NCBI GenBank assembly: GCA_016124845.1
Contig: WGMW01000008.1
Coordinates: 124,001 to 188,000 of the forward strand
DNA from: Flavobacteriales bacterium
GTDB taxonomy: Bacteria; Bacteroidota; Bacteroidia; UBA10329
DNA: 64,000 bases
Direction: 5' to 3'
Shown one piece after another: positions 53,124-61,978 of this stretch. The position numbers were made by a program, and so were the translations under genes. Each line of letters starts with the position of its first letter. Positions within the stretch are counted from its first letter, which is position 1. The notes beneath the pieces are model-generated. The model had not been told where the DNA came from. It saw only the letters and a program-made list of their open reading frames with translations, and searched no databases.

Positions 53124-53186
53124 GTCATGCCGAACTTGTTTCGGCATCTGTTATACAAGTAGATGCTGAAATGAATTCAGCATGAC
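53124..53186. repeat. Inverted repeat GTCATGCCGAAC...GCATGAC, copy 1
   Basis: Arms GTCATGCCGAACTTGTTTCG and AATGAATTCAGCATGAC (approximate complements) around a short centre. Part of the 361-bp tandem duplication; the second copy is at 53485. Confidence 0.75.
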
Positions 53187-53197
53187 CGAAGCTAACC

Positions 53198-53251
53198 TTA
53201 CTCCCTATCCTTCGAATCCATCAAAATCGTAACAGACCCATCGTTGATGAG
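53198..53251 (-). pseudogene. Fragment of dtd 3' end, copy 2
   Basis: Minus-strand reading [17 protein letters not shown]-stop; a second tail copy of dtd, 361 bases from the true dtd end and 457 bases from copy 1. It precedes the intact DUF433 gene at 53284. Confidence 0.8.
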
Positions 53252-53283
53252 TTGACTATCTTTGTAATGCAACGAAAATTCAG

Positions 53284-53481
53284 ATGGCGAGCTACTTGAA
53301 ATATATTTCGATCAACCCAGAGATTCGTTTTGGGAAACCATGCATCACGGGTACGCGCATCTCGGTAGGCGATATTCTCGGCTGGCTGGCAGCTGGCATG
53401 ACCAACGATGAGATCATTGCCGATTTCCCAAGTCTGAAAAAAGAACACATTCAAGCGGCTTTGGAGTTCAGCAAAAGTTAG
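53284..53481 (+). CDS. DUF433 antitoxin-like protein, copy 2
   Basis: 65 residues, complete DUF433 domain: ISINPEIRFGKPCITGTRIS near residue 8 and ILGWLAAGMTNDEIIADFPS near 31. It differs clearly from copy 1 in its N-terminal half, so the two genes are distinct family members rather than recent copies. No toxin gene is beside it. Confidence 0.87.
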   Translation: MASYLKYISINPEIRFGKPCITGTRISVGDILGWLAAGMTNDEIIADFPSLKKEHIQAALEFSKS

Positions 53482-53483
53482 TC

Positions 53484-53547
53484 TGTCATGCCGAACTTGT
53501 TTCGGCATCTGTTTTACCAGTAAATGCTGAAATGAATTCAGCATGAC
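53484..53547. repeat. Inverted repeat GTCATGCCGAAC...GCATGAC, copy 2
   Basis: Second copy of the element at 53124, offset by 361 bases, with a few substitutions (TTTTACCAGTAAATG versus TTATACAAGTAGATG). It lies between the DUF433 gene and the end of dtd. Confidence 0.75.
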
Positions 53548-53558
53548 CGAAGCTAACC

Positions 53559-54011
53559 TTACTCCCTTTCCTTCGAATCCATCAGAATGGTAACCGGCCC
53601 ATCGTTGATTAGTTCCACATCCATCATGGCTCCGAACACGCCACTTTGAACAGGCTTTCCTAACGTTTCGGCCAATTTGGCCTTGAACTGTTCGTACATC
53701 GGTTCGGCCTGCTCGGGGCGCGCGGCCTTGATGTACGATGGGCGGTTGCCCTTTTTGGTGCTGGCATGCAAGGTGAACTGCGAAACCACCAGTGCTTCTC
53801 CTCCGCTCTCTTCCAACGAAACATTCATCACGCCTTCGGCATCATTGAAAATGCGCATCCGCGCGATCTTGCCGCACAGCCATTCGGTGTCTTCCAAGGT
53901 ATCGGCCGCCTCTATTCCCAAAAGGATGAGAACTCCTTGGTCGATGCTGCCCACCACGTGGCCTTCGACCGTTACCGAAGCCCGTTTTACCCGTTGCAGT
54001 ACCACTCTCAT
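53559..54011 (-). CDS. dtd: D-aminoacyl-tRNA deacylase
   Basis: 150 residues from ATG 54011 ([17 protein letters not shown]). It hydrolyses D-aminoacyl-tRNA and Gly-tRNA-Ala mischarges. Seen: QRVKRASV, active-site [16 protein letters not shown] (family SQFTL) near residue 78 and the chirality-checking GPVTILMDS near 139 (Gly-cisPro). Complete. Two truncated copies of its 3' end lie downstream. Confidence 0.95.
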   Translation of the reverse strand: MRVVLQRVKRASVTVEGHVVGSIDQGVLILLGIEAADTLEDTEWLCGKIARMRIFNDAEGVMNVSLEESGGEALVVSQFTLHASTKKGNRPSYIKAARPEQAEPMYEQFKAKLAETLGKPVQSGVFGAMMDVELINDGPVTILMDSKERE

Positions 54012-54064
54012 GCTGCAATGATAAACATGTTTCCGGCCTGACATCAAACCCCTGCTCAATTGCA

Positions 54065-54072
54065 TATTTTTG
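54065..54072 (+). promoter_or_regulatory. -7 promoter box for the exonuclease/GIY-YIG gene
   Basis: TATTTTTG (TAnnTTTG) ends five bases before the ATG at 54078, implying an almost leaderless mRNA and ruling out the TTG start at 54060. Confidence 0.5.
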
Positions 54073-54077
54073 AACCG

Positions 54078-55514
54078 ATGTCAAAACCCGGTGCCGATCA
54101 ACTTTCGCTTCCTCTTACGCAGTTTGCGATCGTTGATATTGAGACCACAGGCACCATCCACGATGGCAAGATCACGGAGATCGCCATCATCATCCACGAT
54201 GGAACACAGGAACTGGAGCGCTTTACCACGCTGCTGAACCCCGAACGGCCCATTGACCGCTACGTGGTGAAACTGACGGGCATTACTGACCAGATGGTGG
54301 CCGATGCACCTTTGTTCGCGGAGCATGCCGAACGCATTTTTGCCATGACGGAGAACCGCGTTTTTGTGGCGCACAACGTTTCGTTCGACTACGGTTTTCT
54401 GAAGAAGGAATTCGCGCAGCTGAAAATGGAGTTCAAGCGCGAAACGCTGGACACCATCGACATCTGCCGAAGGATCATTCCGGGGCTTCCCTCCTACAGT
54501 TTGGGAAAACTGTGCGCTACGCTGGGTATTGAAATGGACAGTCACCACCGCGCGTTGGACGACACGGCAGCCACGGCCACGCTGTTCCAGATGCTTTTCC
54601 AGCGCGATTCATCAACTGTGCTCAGTCGCATAAAACCCGACATGCCCGATGTGCGCATTCCGCCCAATCTGCCTGCCTCCGAACTTGAAAATCTGCCGAC
54701 AGGCGCGGGTGTCTATTACTTCTATGATGGGGACGACCAGATCCTGTATGTGGGCAAGAGCATCAACATCAAGAAGCGGGTGCTGAGTCATTTTCATCCG
54801 AAGGAGAAAAAGAAATGGGCTGAACTGTGGAAAAATGTGCATTCCATTTCGTTTGAGGAAACGGGCAGCGAACTGGTGGCGCTGCTGTTGGAATCGCAGG
54901 AGATCAAGAAGCTGCAACCGCCCATCAACCGATCGCAGAAGAAGCCTTATTTCCCGTATGGGATCTATGAGACGCGTGATGAGAACAACTACATCAACCT
55001 CAGCATCAAACGAAAAAAGAATCTGGAAGGCGACCCGCTGTTGGAAATACGCAGCTATTACGAAGGAAAGCGGCTCCTTTTGAAACAGGTAAAAAAGCAT
55101 GAGCTGTGTCAATGCCTGCTTGGGTTGCATAAGATCAACGGCAATTGTTTCCATTACCAGATCAAGAATTGCCGCGGTACCAAAATGGGTTATGAATCGC
55201 CCGAGGAATACAACGAGCGGGTGGCGCAGGCCAAGTCAGGGCTTGGCCTAACGATCGAAAACACACTTGTGATCGGTACTGGCCGAACGCAGGAAGAATA
55301 CTCGCTGGTGCAGGTGGAAGATGGCAAATACGTGGGCTATGGTTTTATTGAGAAAGATGAGGCCAACCAACCGCTGGAGCACATTTTGGAACACATCCGC
55401 CACCAGAATGACAACCCCGATACGCGAAATATCATCCGCGCGTATCTGGCCAAGAACAAGAAGGACAAGGTGATCCGCTATTATAAAACTTCCGACCACG
55501 GCCGGGATTTCTGA
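54078..55514 (+). CDS. DnaQ-like exonuclease fused to a GIY-YIG (UvrC-type) nuclease
   Basis: 478 residues. N-terminal DEDDh exonuclease ~15-180: [10 protein letters not shown] (D,E), [14 protein letters not shown] (D) and [11 protein letters not shown] (H,D). GIY-YIG domain ~205-290: [20 protein letters not shown] with the R/K-rich IKKRVLSHF and catalytic Glu in [16 protein letters not shown]. The remaining ~190 residues continue a UvrC N-terminal-like region without the UvrC RNase-H or HhH domains. Such Pol III epsilon/UvrC fusions (Cho-like) are known and probably act in DNA repair. Confidence 0.9.
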   Translation: MSKPGADQLSLPLTQFAIVDIETTGTIHDGKITEIAIIIHDGTQELERFTTLLNPERPIDRYVVKLTGITDQMVADAPLFAEHAERIFAMTENRVFVAHNVSFDYGFLKKEFAQLKMEFKRETLDTIDICRRIIPGLPSYSLGKLCATLGIEMDSHHRALDDTAATATLFQMLFQRDSSTVLSRIKPDMPDVRIPPNLPASELENLPTGAGVYYFYDGDDQILYVGKSINIKKRVLSHFHPKEKKKWAELWKNVHSISFEETGSELVALLLESQEIKKLQPPINRSQKKPYFPYGIYETRDENNYINLSIKRKKNLEGDPLLEIRSYYEGKRLLLKQVKKHELCQCLLGLHKINGNCFHYQIKNCRGTKMGYESPEEYNERVAQAKSGLGLTIENTLVIGTGRTQEEYSLVQVEDGKYVGYGFIEKDEANQPLEHILEHIRHQNDNPDTRNIIRAYLAKNKKDKVIRYYKTSDHGRDF

Positions 55515-55549
55515 CTCACTTTTGTCAGGCTGAGCGGGGTTTAACTTTC

Positions 55550-55557
55550 TAAATTTG
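55550..55557 (+). promoter_or_regulatory. -7 promoter box for the secreted nuclease
   Basis: TAAATTTG, a perfect TAnnTTTG match, ending 17 bases before the ATG at 55575. A TTTG at 55521 is a little far to be the -33. Confidence 0.5.
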
Positions 55558-55574
55558 CGCGGCAACCCACCCAC

Positions 55575-56594
55575 ATGAAAACACAACGATTCAACCTCCT
55601 GTTGTTGGCCGCATGCGGTCTACTTTGGCAATTTGTGGCCTGTACGCCCAAAGAAACCCGCAAACCCATCGAAGTGGTGTTCTACAACGTAGAGAACCTG
55701 TTCGACACGATGGATGACACGCTAACGCTGGATGATGAGTTCCTCCCGGACAGTGCCAAGCAATGGACGGAAGAGCGTTACGACAAGAAACTGGCTGACC
55801 TCGCAAAGGTGCTGACCGCCATTTCGGTGGATGGACTTCCTGAAATTGTAGGTGTTTGCGAGGTGGAAAATCGCCAAGTGGTGGAAGACCTTTTCCACAC
55901 GGATTCGCTCGGCAAGGCCAATTTCAAAGTGATCCATGAGGACAGTCCGGATGCACGCGGCATCGATGTGGCGCTGGCCTACAACGCGGATGTTTTGAAG
56001 GAACTCTACCATGAGAAGCTTCGCTATTCATTCCCATTTGAACCCGAGACCACGACCCGCGACATCCTTTACGCCAAACTCCTTTCGGGAGATGATACGA
56101 TCCATGTGTTCGTGAACCATTGGCCATCCAGACGTGGCGGACAGGAAGCAAGCGAGCCGAAACGATTGAAAGCAGCAACTGTGCTTCGCACGAAGATTGA
56201 TTCGGTGCTGCTGAAGGACCGTAATGCCAAGGTCATCGCCATGGGCGATTTCAACGATTACCCGAACAACCGATCCATGACCGAGGTGATGAACTGCGAA
56301 CCCGGTGCCAACCAGATGCTCACCAATCTCACATACAACTTCCACCAGAATGGATTGGGCACCTACAACTATAAAGGCGAATGGGGCATGCTCGACCAGT
56401 TCATTGTTTCGGACGGGCTGCTACAGGCAACATCCGGCTATGCCGTGAATGATTCTTCGGCCACCATTTTCAAAGAAGATTGGATGCTCTACTTCCCAGA
56501 AAATGGCGAACCATCGCCTAACAGAACCTACGGTGGACCGAACTATTACGGTGGATATTCCGACCATCTTCCCATCCGTTTGATCCTTCGATGA
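55575..56594 (+). CDS. Secreted endonuclease/exonuclease/phosphatase family protein
   Basis: 339 residues. A lipoprotein-like signal (LLWQFVACTPKE) precedes the EEP fold: VVFYNVENLFDT near residue 33, VGVCEVENRQVVEDL near 93, DARGIDVALAYN near 127, FVNHWPSRRGG near 175 (catalytic His), MGDFNDYPNN near 218 and the final SDHLPIRLIL (Asp-His). All metal/catalytic positions appear intact. It probably degrades extracellular DNA or phosphodiesters to recover nucleotides or phosphate. Confidence 0.88.
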   Translation: MKTQRFNLLLLAACGLLWQFVACTPKETRKPIEVVFYNVENLFDTMDDTLTLDDEFLPDSAKQWTEERYDKKLADLAKVLTAISVDGLPEIVGVCEVENRQVVEDLFHTDSLGKANFKVIHEDSPDARGIDVALAYNADVLKELYHEKLRYSFPFEPETTTRDILYAKLLSGDDTIHVFVNHWPSRRGGQEASEPKRLKAATVLRTKIDSVLLKDRNAKVIAMGDFNDYPNNRSMTEVMNCEPGANQMLTNLTYNFHQNGLGTYNYKGEWGMLDQFIVSDGLLQATSGYAVNDSSATIFKEDWMLYFPENGEPSPNRTYGGPNYYGGYSDHLPIRLILR

Positions 56595-56668
56595 TCCGGA
56601 GGAAAAATTGTTGATACAAGACCACCTGCCGACCACGACCCGAAATTGCAAGTGAGTATCTTTAGTGC

Positions 56669-57310
56669 ATGTTTCGTTTACTGATAAAACCCGCGCTTTT
56701 ACTGGCTGTTGCAATTGCCATCGCTTCCTGCAACAAGGACGATGAAAATCCACAGAACGGAGATCCGACCGCATTTTATGTTGAATTCACGGCTGATGGA
56801 ACCACCATCCGCTACGAAAATGGCGTGGACGATTACGGGAATGGACCGGGAATCTCCACCTACGAGGATTCCATTGGAAGGCTGCACAGCGAGTTCACCA
56901 CCTTCATTAAAAGTGCGCTGGATTCTGACTATCTGAAGAACAATTTTACGATTCAGATGGTGAAATTCTTCAGCGATACGCTGATGCCACCATACAGCGC
57001 GAGTTTCGCCATGTTCGATGTGGGAACGTACGGTTACGGTTCCTACACGCTCGATAGTTCCACCGCTGGAATCGATGGCGTGGTGATCAGCTACATTGAC
57101 AGCGACAGCACGTTCTGGTCGAGCGATGTGCGGAACGGCAGCCAGGAAAGTTGGGCGAATTTCGAGATCACCTCGCACAAGGCATCTGGCGAGACACAGT
57201 TCGGAGGCAAGACGCAGGGTACGTTCAACTGCCGCGTTTTCAATGCAAACGGTGAGCACCTCGACCTGATGAACGGAAGTTTTTACGCACGTACCATTTA
57301 CCCGCAATAA
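56669..57310 (+). CDS. Lipoprotein of unknown function
   Basis: 213 residues. Lipobox AVAIAIASC near residue 21. The mature part is a beta-rich domain ([18 protein letters not shown] ... [17 protein letters not shown] ... [20 protein letters not shown], quoted in parts) like the many 'ATGTINGxxF' surface lipoproteins of Bacteroidota. No catalytic motif. It lies 7 bases upstream of thyA and may be cotranscribed. Confidence 0.7.
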   Translation: MFRLLIKPALLLAVAIAIASCNKDDENPQNGDPTAFYVEFTADGTTIRYENGVDDYGNGPGISTYEDSIGRLHSEFTTFIKSALDSDYLKNNFTIQMVKFFSDTLMPPYSASFAMFDVGTYGYGSYTLDSSTAGIDGVVISYIDSDSTFWSSDVRNGSQESWANFEITSHKASGETQFGGKTQGTFNCRVFNANGEHLDLMNGSFYARTIYPQ

Positions 57311-57317
57311 CAGAAAG

Positions 57318-58139
57318 ATGAAACAGTACCACGACCTGATGCGCCACGTGATGCAGACCGGAGCCGATAAGGCTGATCGCACAGGAACGGGAACACGGAG
57401 CGTGTTCGGCTACCAGATGCGTTTCGACCTGAACGAAGGTTTTCCGGTTGTAACCACCAAGAAACTGCACCTCCGCTCCATCATTCACGAATTGTTGTGG
57501 TTCTTGAAAGGCGACAGCAACATCAAGTACCTGAAAGACAACGGGGTTTCCATTTGGGATGAATGGGCGGATGAGAACGGGGAACTCGGTCCCGTGTATG
57601 GTGTACAATGGCGTTCGTGGCCTACGGCCGATGGCAAGAAGATCGATCAGATCCAGAAATTGATCGATGGCATCAAGAACAATCCCGATTCAAGACGCCA
57701 TATTGTCAATGCATGGAACGTGGCCGAAGTGGAAAATATGGCGTTGCCTCCGTGCCACACCATGTTCCAATTTTATGTAGCCCCTCCTGACCTTTCCAAA
57801 GGGGAGAAAAAAGGAAAACTGAGCTGCCAACTCTATCAGCGTAGCGCGGATATTTTCCTCGGTGTCCCGTTCAATATTGCTTCCTACGCATTACTCACCA
57901 TGATGGTGGCACAGGTATGCGATCTCGGACTGGGCGATTTCGTTCACACCTTTGGTGACGCACATATCTACTCCAACCACTTTGAACAGGTTGAACTGCA
58001 ACTGAGTCGTGAGCTGCGCCCATTGCCGCAGATGAAGATCAATCCCGATGTGAAAGACATCTTCGGGTTCAAATTCGAGGATTTTGAATTGGTGAACTAC
58101 GATCCGCATCCACACATCAAAGGTGCTGTAGCTGTATGA
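57318..58139 (+). CDS. thyA: Thymidylate synthase with a repeat-derived insertion
   Basis: 273 residues, nine more than the 264 of E. coli ThyA. It makes dTMP from dUMP and methylene-THF. Seen: [11 protein letters not shown] near residue 21, [10 protein letters not shown] near 125, active-site [11 protein letters not shown] (Cys146), [20 protein letters not shown] near 169, HIYSNH and the C-terminal KGAVAV. Between FYVA and GKLSC the usual single Asp is replaced by [10 protein letters not shown] (156-165), encoded by a REP-like repeat in frame. The insertion is at a beta-hairpin turn, so activity is probably kept. Overlaps folA by 4 bases. Confidence 0.96.
   Translation: MKQYHDLMRHVMQTGADKADRTGTGTRSVFGYQMRFDLNEGFPVVTTKKLHLRSIIHELLWFLKGDSNIKYLKDNGVSIWDEWADENGELGPVYGVQWRSWPTADGKKIDQIQKLIDGIKNNPDSRRHIVNAWNVAEVENMALPPCHTMFQFYVAPPDLSKGEKKGKLSCQLYQRSADIFLGVPFNIASYALLTMMVAQVCDLGLGDFVHTFGDAHIYSNHFEQVELQLSRELRPLPQMKINPDVKDIFGFKFEDFELVNYDPHPHIKGAVAV
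57781..57812. repeat. REP-like element inside thyA coding sequence
   Basis: CCCCTCCTGACCTTTCC followed by AAAGGGGAGAAAAAA. It matches the intergenic element at 4858 (CCCCTCCTGACCTCCCC AAGGGAGAGG) almost base for base and accounts exactly for the nine-residue length excess of ThyA. Confidence 0.8.
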
Positions 58140-58612
58140 TCACCATCATTGTAGCGGCCGATGAGAACAACGTCATCGGAAAGGACAACGACCTTATCTG
58201 GCATTTGCCGGACGACCTGAAATTCTTCAAACAGAAAACCAGCGGTCATCCCATCGTCATGGGGCGGAAAACCTATGAATCGGTCGGAAGACCGCTGCCC
58301 AACCGCACCAACATCATCATTACCAGAGATAAGGGCTTTCAGGCCGAAGGCTGCGTGGTGGTGAACGCATTGGATGAGGCACTTTCTGTTGCCAAGGATG
58401 ATGAGATCTTTATTGTTGGAGGTGCAGAGATCTACAAACAGGCGTTTCCAATCACCGACCGTATTTACCTCACACGCGTTCATGGCACGTTCGATGGCGA
58501 CCGTTTTTTCCCCGAACTCGGGAACGAATGGAAGGAAGTGGAAAGTGTATTGCATCCAAAAGATGAAAAACACGTATGCGCCTTTACCTTTAAGACCTAC
58601 GAAAAGCATTAG
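58136..58612 (+). CDS. folA: Dihydrofolate reductase
   Basis: 158 residues. Complete [33 protein letters not shown] (quoted in parts: [26 protein letters not shown]), with catalytic acid Asp near residue 27, [17 protein letters not shown] near 39, [12 protein letters not shown] near 95 and the [16 protein letters not shown] strand. It regenerates tetrahydrofolate consumed by ThyA, whose gene overlaps by 4 bases. Confidence 0.96.
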   Translation: MITIIVAADENNVIGKDNDLIWHLPDDLKFFKQKTSGHPIVMGRKTYESVGRPLPNRTNIIITRDKGFQAEGCVVVNALDEALSVAKDDEIFIVGGAEIYKQAFPITDRIYLTRVHGTFDGDRFFPELGNEWKEVESVLHPKDEKHVCAFTFKTYEKH

Positions 58613-58647
58613 TTCATTTACTTTACAACCGATTTCAACCAATAATA

Positions 58648-59493
58648 ATGACCAAGAAATTCCAATTCTCCTTTGCCATTGCGCTTATTTCAGCTGCTGC
58701 ATTTTTTGCAGGATGTAAAAAGGTCGTGCACATGGATATTCGGGCCGCAAGTAACAGTTCGGTGGCCTTTGCAGCATATAACGATGTATTTGAACAGGTG
58801 AAATTGGCGTTGAGCTTTGGCGATGACCTGGATCAACGTCCGGCCACGTGGCTTCTGCCCGCTTCGGTACATGCCACCGCCACGGTAACGCCTGTTGGAG
58901 CAGCATTCCCCAAAACGCTGACCATCGACTTTGGCAATGGAACCGTTGGGATGGATGGCGTGAACAGAAGCGGTAAGATCGTAGCCACTTTCGATGGCCC
59001 TTTCGGTAGCGAAGGTGCATCAGCCGAAGTGCTGTTTGTGAATTACACTACAGGGCAATATACTCTTGCCGGCACTTACACATTTACCAATAACGGAACA
59101 GGTTCTGGAAAACCGACATACGCAGAAACCGTGACAAACGGTGTGATCTCTTGGGGAACACAGGAAGTGCTTTGGAATGCCTCGCTTACCAGAACATGGG
59201 CCGAAGGTGACACAACAGACCTTACCTCTGATACGCTTGCTCTTACGGGCTTGACCGATGATGTTTTTACATTGACAGGAACTGCAGAAGGAAATGATTC
59301 GAACACGCATCCGTTCACATTGGAGATCACTTCAGGTGTAAAACTTCCATCCAACTGCAAATACATTACCGAAGGAATGGTGGATGTATCTCCAGCCAAC
59401 TTCAACACGGGAAGTGTTGATTACGGAACGGGCGAATGCGACATCCAGGCCACCATTGAAGTAGATGGCGAAGTATTCAATTTTACGCTTTAG
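58648..59493 (+). CDS. Lipoprotein of unknown function
   Basis: 281 residues. Lipobox ISAAAFFAGC near residue 22. The mature part is entirely beta-rich with many Thr/Gly (VTPVGAAFPKTLTIDFGNGT, GPFGSEGASAEVLFV, FTLEITSGVKLPSNCKYITE) and a late cysteine pair. The style matches large families of Bacteroidota surface lipoproteins. No function assigned. Single gene, stop-to-stop with the minus-strand lipoprotein. Confidence 0.72.
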   Translation: MTKKFQFSFAIALISAAAFFAGCKKVVHMDIRAASNSSVAFAAYNDVFEQVKLALSFGDDLDQRPATWLLPASVHATATVTPVGAAFPKTLTIDFGNGTVGMDGVNRSGKIVATFDGPFGSEGASAEVLFVNYTTGQYTLAGTYTFTNNGTGSGKPTYAETVTNGVISWGTQEVLWNASLTRTWAEGDTTDLTSDTLALTGLTDDVFTLTGTAEGNDSNTHPFTLEITSGVKLPSNCKYITEGMVDVSPANFNTGSVDYGTGECDIQATIEVDGEVFNFTL

Positions 59494-59498
59494 TCAAA

Positions 59499-60059
59499 CT
59501 ATCTGAGTTCGATTTTGTAAATAATCCGATCATAACTCAATTCATCCGTGCATTCAAATTGAATTGTCTCAATCGTCTTCTGATTGCGGATTTGAAAATA
59601 TCGTTTTTCGAGAACTGTCTTTCTAACCTCTGGAATATTGAGCAATTCGTAATTGGTCAGAGCATCTAGCACCGCATCGATTGACTTTTGCGAACAATCA
59701 GGCAGATTGAAAATCGTTGTGGCAGAAAACTCAATGATTCTATTGCCTTCAGTTTTGGCAAATAACCCCGGCAAAGTACTTTCATCATTAAACCAGAAAA
59801 CCGGTTGGTTCAGATTTTTGAAATAATCAATACCTGTTGAATCAGGCATCCCATTACTTGATGACAAGTAATCCCAACTCCAAAAATCTTTGTTTGTTGA
59901 ATCTGATAAAGAAGAGTTTATCTTCAAATAAAGATTCTCGTAATTATAGTTTATCGGAATCAGCTCAATATTGATACTTTCTTGAACACTTTTATCATTG
60001 TGAGTTGATGTACAACCAATAAAAAGCCAAAACAGCAAAAGTAATCTCCTCTTTTTCAT
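59499..60059 (-). CDS. Lipoprotein of unknown function
   Basis: 186 residues. Lipobox LLLFWLFIGC near residue 15. Asn/Ser/Asp-rich mature part with mixed strands and helices; no family recognised. It begins three bases after the mqnD stop on the same strand, so it probably shares the transcript, but nothing ties it to menaquinone synthesis. It looks lower in GC than mqnD, judged by eye. Confidence 0.68.
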   Translation of the reverse strand: MKKRRLLLLFWLFIGCTSTHNDKSVQESINIELIPINYNYENLYLKINSSLSDSTNKDFWSWDYLSSSNGMPDSTGIDYFKNLNQPVFWFNDESTLPGLFAKTEGNRIIEFSATTIFNLPDCSQKSIDAVLDALTNYELLNIPEVRKTVLEKRYFQIRNQKTIETIQFECTDELSYDRIIYKIELR

Positions 60060-60062
60060 TGA

Positions 60063-60899
60063 CTACGTACTGACAAAAACCGAATGCTCCACACCAGGCA
60101 TTCCGAACTGTTTCCCTACCTCGTACATTTTTCGGATAGCGGCTTTGCCCTTTTCGCCAAGATCGAGTGAATATTGATTGACGTAAAGGTTGATGTGTGA
60201 ACGCATCACGGCCTCGTCCATTTCCTGCGCGTAGCATTTCACGTAATCCTTGGACGCATCGGGATGATCGAATGCGAACCGCACGCTTTGGCGCAAAAGT
60301 TCATCAAATTGTTTGCGGATGATCGGTTTCACCCTTCGGTGGATGGCTATGCCGCCCAACGGAATAGGGAAACCCGTTTGCTGTTCCCAAACCTCACCGA
60401 GGTCAGCAATTTTCACCAAGCCTTTTTCCTGATAGGTGAAGCGGTTCTCGTGAATGATGACACCTGCATCAACCTTCTCTTTCAGCACCGCGCTTTCTAT
60501 TTCAGAGAACAGGAATTCCTGCTTGTTCTGTGCTTCGGGATAAGCAAACGACATGAGGAAATTGGCCGTTGTGTTCTTGCCCGGAATCGCAATCTGTGCA
60601 GATCTGAGTTCATCCGAGGAGAGCATTCGTTTAGAAATGAGCAATGGACCGCAATTGTTGCCCAGCGCGCTGCCAGCATTCAGCAATTGGTAATGGTTGT
60701 GAACGTAAGCGTAGGCGTTGTAGCTGATCTTGGTAATGTCCAATTTGCCTTGCAGCGCCATGCGGTTGAGTTCTTCCACATCGGCAAGCACCACTTCCAG
60801 TTCAAAGCCGCCAAGGTTGATGCGGTTGTTGACCAGCGCATCGAAAATGAACGTATCGTTCGGGCAGGGCGAAAAACCCAGCGTGAGTTTAGAGGCCAT
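60063..60899 (-). CDS. mqnD: 1,4-dihydroxy-6-naphthoate synthase (menaquinone, futalosine pathway)
   Basis: 278 residues from ATG 60899 (MASKLTLGFSPCPNDTF); an ATG at 60941 adds 14 atypical residues. Periplasmic-binding-protein fold enzyme that converts cyclic dehypoxanthinyl futalosine to dihydroxynaphthoate. Seen: GFSPCPNDTFIFDALV near residue 7, DITKISYNAYAYV near 57, PGKNTTANFLM near 110 and the DAGVIIHENRFTY near 145 (active-site His). It works in the same pathway as mqnB 110 bases upstream. Confidence 0.92.
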   Translation of the reverse strand: MASKLTLGFSPCPNDTFIFDALVNNRINLGGFELEVVLADVEELNRMALQGKLDITKISYNAYAYVHNHYQLLNAGSALGNNCGPLLISKRMLSSDELRSAQIAIPGKNTTANFLMSFAYPEAQNKQEFLFSEIESAVLKEKVDAGVIIHENRFTYQEKGLVKIADLGEVWEQQTGFPIPLGGIAIHRRVKPIIRKQFDELLRQSVRFAFDHPDASKDYVKCYAQEMDEAVMRSHINLYVNQYSLDLGEKGKAAIRKMYEVGKQFGMPGVEHSVFVST

Positions 60900-61051
60900 C
60901 TTCGGAACGGATTTGAATGTGAGAAGGCAGAATTTTTTCACCAGATAAGGCGCGGAAACCGATAATAGCCATAGCTACTTGAGGCTTTCCGCAACGAAAT
61001 ATGGTGGAAAAAGACCAGTTCGTAACACAAAGTTCGTTTTGGAGATGACCT

Positions 61052-61687
61052 CTACGCTTCATCATTCAGCTTTTGGAGATAAACCGATACTTGTTGGTGA
61101 AGGTTCTTGATGGCCAACGGAATATTCCAATTGGCCGTGTTGCGTGGCTCTACCCTATTGGAAACGGAACGTAGCTGTACCCAAGGAATTCCGATTTTGG
61201 AACATACGTAGCCAACAGCCGCACCTTCCATACTTTCCACATCTGGGTTGAACTGTTCCTTCACCTTTCGGATGCTTTCGGCATTGCCATGAACACGGTT
61301 GACCGTGATTCCCGCCACGTTACGAAGCCCATTAACAGACACATCGGAACTGAACAAAAGGTCTTTCGTGTCCACCAATTTCATCTCATCGGCAGGGAGA
61401 AATTTACCGTGGTCTTCTGCACCCAGCTCCACCAATCGGTCGGTATGGACGTTAACGACCTCACCCAATTCAATCTCATCAGAAAACGAGCCTGCGATAC
61501 CGATGTTGAGAACAAGGTCGAATTCAGATGCAGTCAATTTCTGCGTAAGCGAAAACGTGGTAGCAACCATCCCAACACCCGTTACCAAGGTCTCAATCTG
61601 CAGCTTGGATTGATCAAACGCTGAAGTATCAGGAAGTTCGCCAGAAGTGGCGGCAACGATCAATATGCGTTTGGGTGCTTGCGGCAT
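61052..61687 (-). CDS. mqnB: Futalosine hydrolase
   Basis: 211 residues. Nucleoside-phosphorylase-like fold with GVGMVATTFSLTQKL near residue 37, LNIGIAGSFSDEIELGEVV near 60, and the C-terminal VESMEGAAVGYVCSKIGIPW near 150 (catalytic Glu in SMEGAA) typical of MqnB. It removes hypoxanthine from futalosine. A -7 promoter box lies four bases before the ATG. Upstream of mqnD on the same strand. Confidence 0.92.
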   Translation of the reverse strand: MPQAPKRILIVAATSGELPDTSAFDQSKLQIETLVTGVGMVATTFSLTQKLTASEFDLVLNIGIAGSFSDEIELGEVVNVHTDRLVELGAEDHGKFLPADEMKLVDTKDLLFSSDVSVNGLRNVAGITVNRVHGNAESIRKVKEQFNPDVESMEGAAVGYVCSKIGIPWVQLRSVSNRVEPRNTANWNIPLAIKNLHQQVSVYLQKLNDEA

Positions 61688-61691
61688 GCGC

Positions 61692-61699
61692 CAAAGTTA
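61692..61699 (-). promoter_or_regulatory. -7 promoter box for mqnB
   Basis: Minus strand TAACTTTG (TAnnTTTG) ends only four bases before the ATG at 61687, so transcription would begin at or next to the start codon. Confidence 0.5.
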
Positions 61700-61747
61700 G
61701 GCGATGCCCTAAGACTGGCATGCTGGTCATTGCTCAGAAAAGTCGGC

Positions 61748-61978
61748 AACTTTTGGTTCTTATTGGTCGATAGATGGACGCTATTGGTTCTTAGAAGGTT
61801 CTTATTGGTATTTAGAAGGAGGATATCTCCGTTGCGAAACGACCTATGACCGTTCAGAAACCGAATATGAGCCTTTAGAAACAAGATATGGGCGTTTAGA
61901 AAGAAGATATGAGGCTTTAGAAGGACCATATGACAGGAAAGAAGGACTATATGGCAGTTTGGAACGTCTGTATAAGCT
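61748..61978. repeat. Tandem array of eleven degenerate 21-bp units
   Basis: Units begin at 61748, 61769, 61790, 61811, 61832, 61853, 61874, 61895, 61916, 61937 and 61958, exactly 21 bases apart. The best-conserved inner units follow TTTAGAAnnAnnATATGnnn. The array fills the gap between the mqnB promoter and the stop codon of the DGQHR gene. Both strands stay open in one frame because the unit is a multiple of three (LExxYxx on plus, FLNxHIx on minus), but no suitable start exists on plus. Confidence 0.85.

Noticed and set aside
60952-60992. Imperfect hairpin GCGGAAACC ... GGCTTTCCGC between mqnB and mqnD
   Set aside because: No T run follows on either strand and no second copy was noticed, so a terminator or repeat call is not justified.
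61660-61929. Minus-strand ORF of 89 residues with FLNxHIx heptads
   Set aside because: It is the translation of the 21-bp tandem array, overlaps the mqnB start and promoter, and has no family features.
61748-61978. CRISPR array
   Set aside because: Units are 21 bp, contiguous and degenerate, with no spacers and no cas genes in view.
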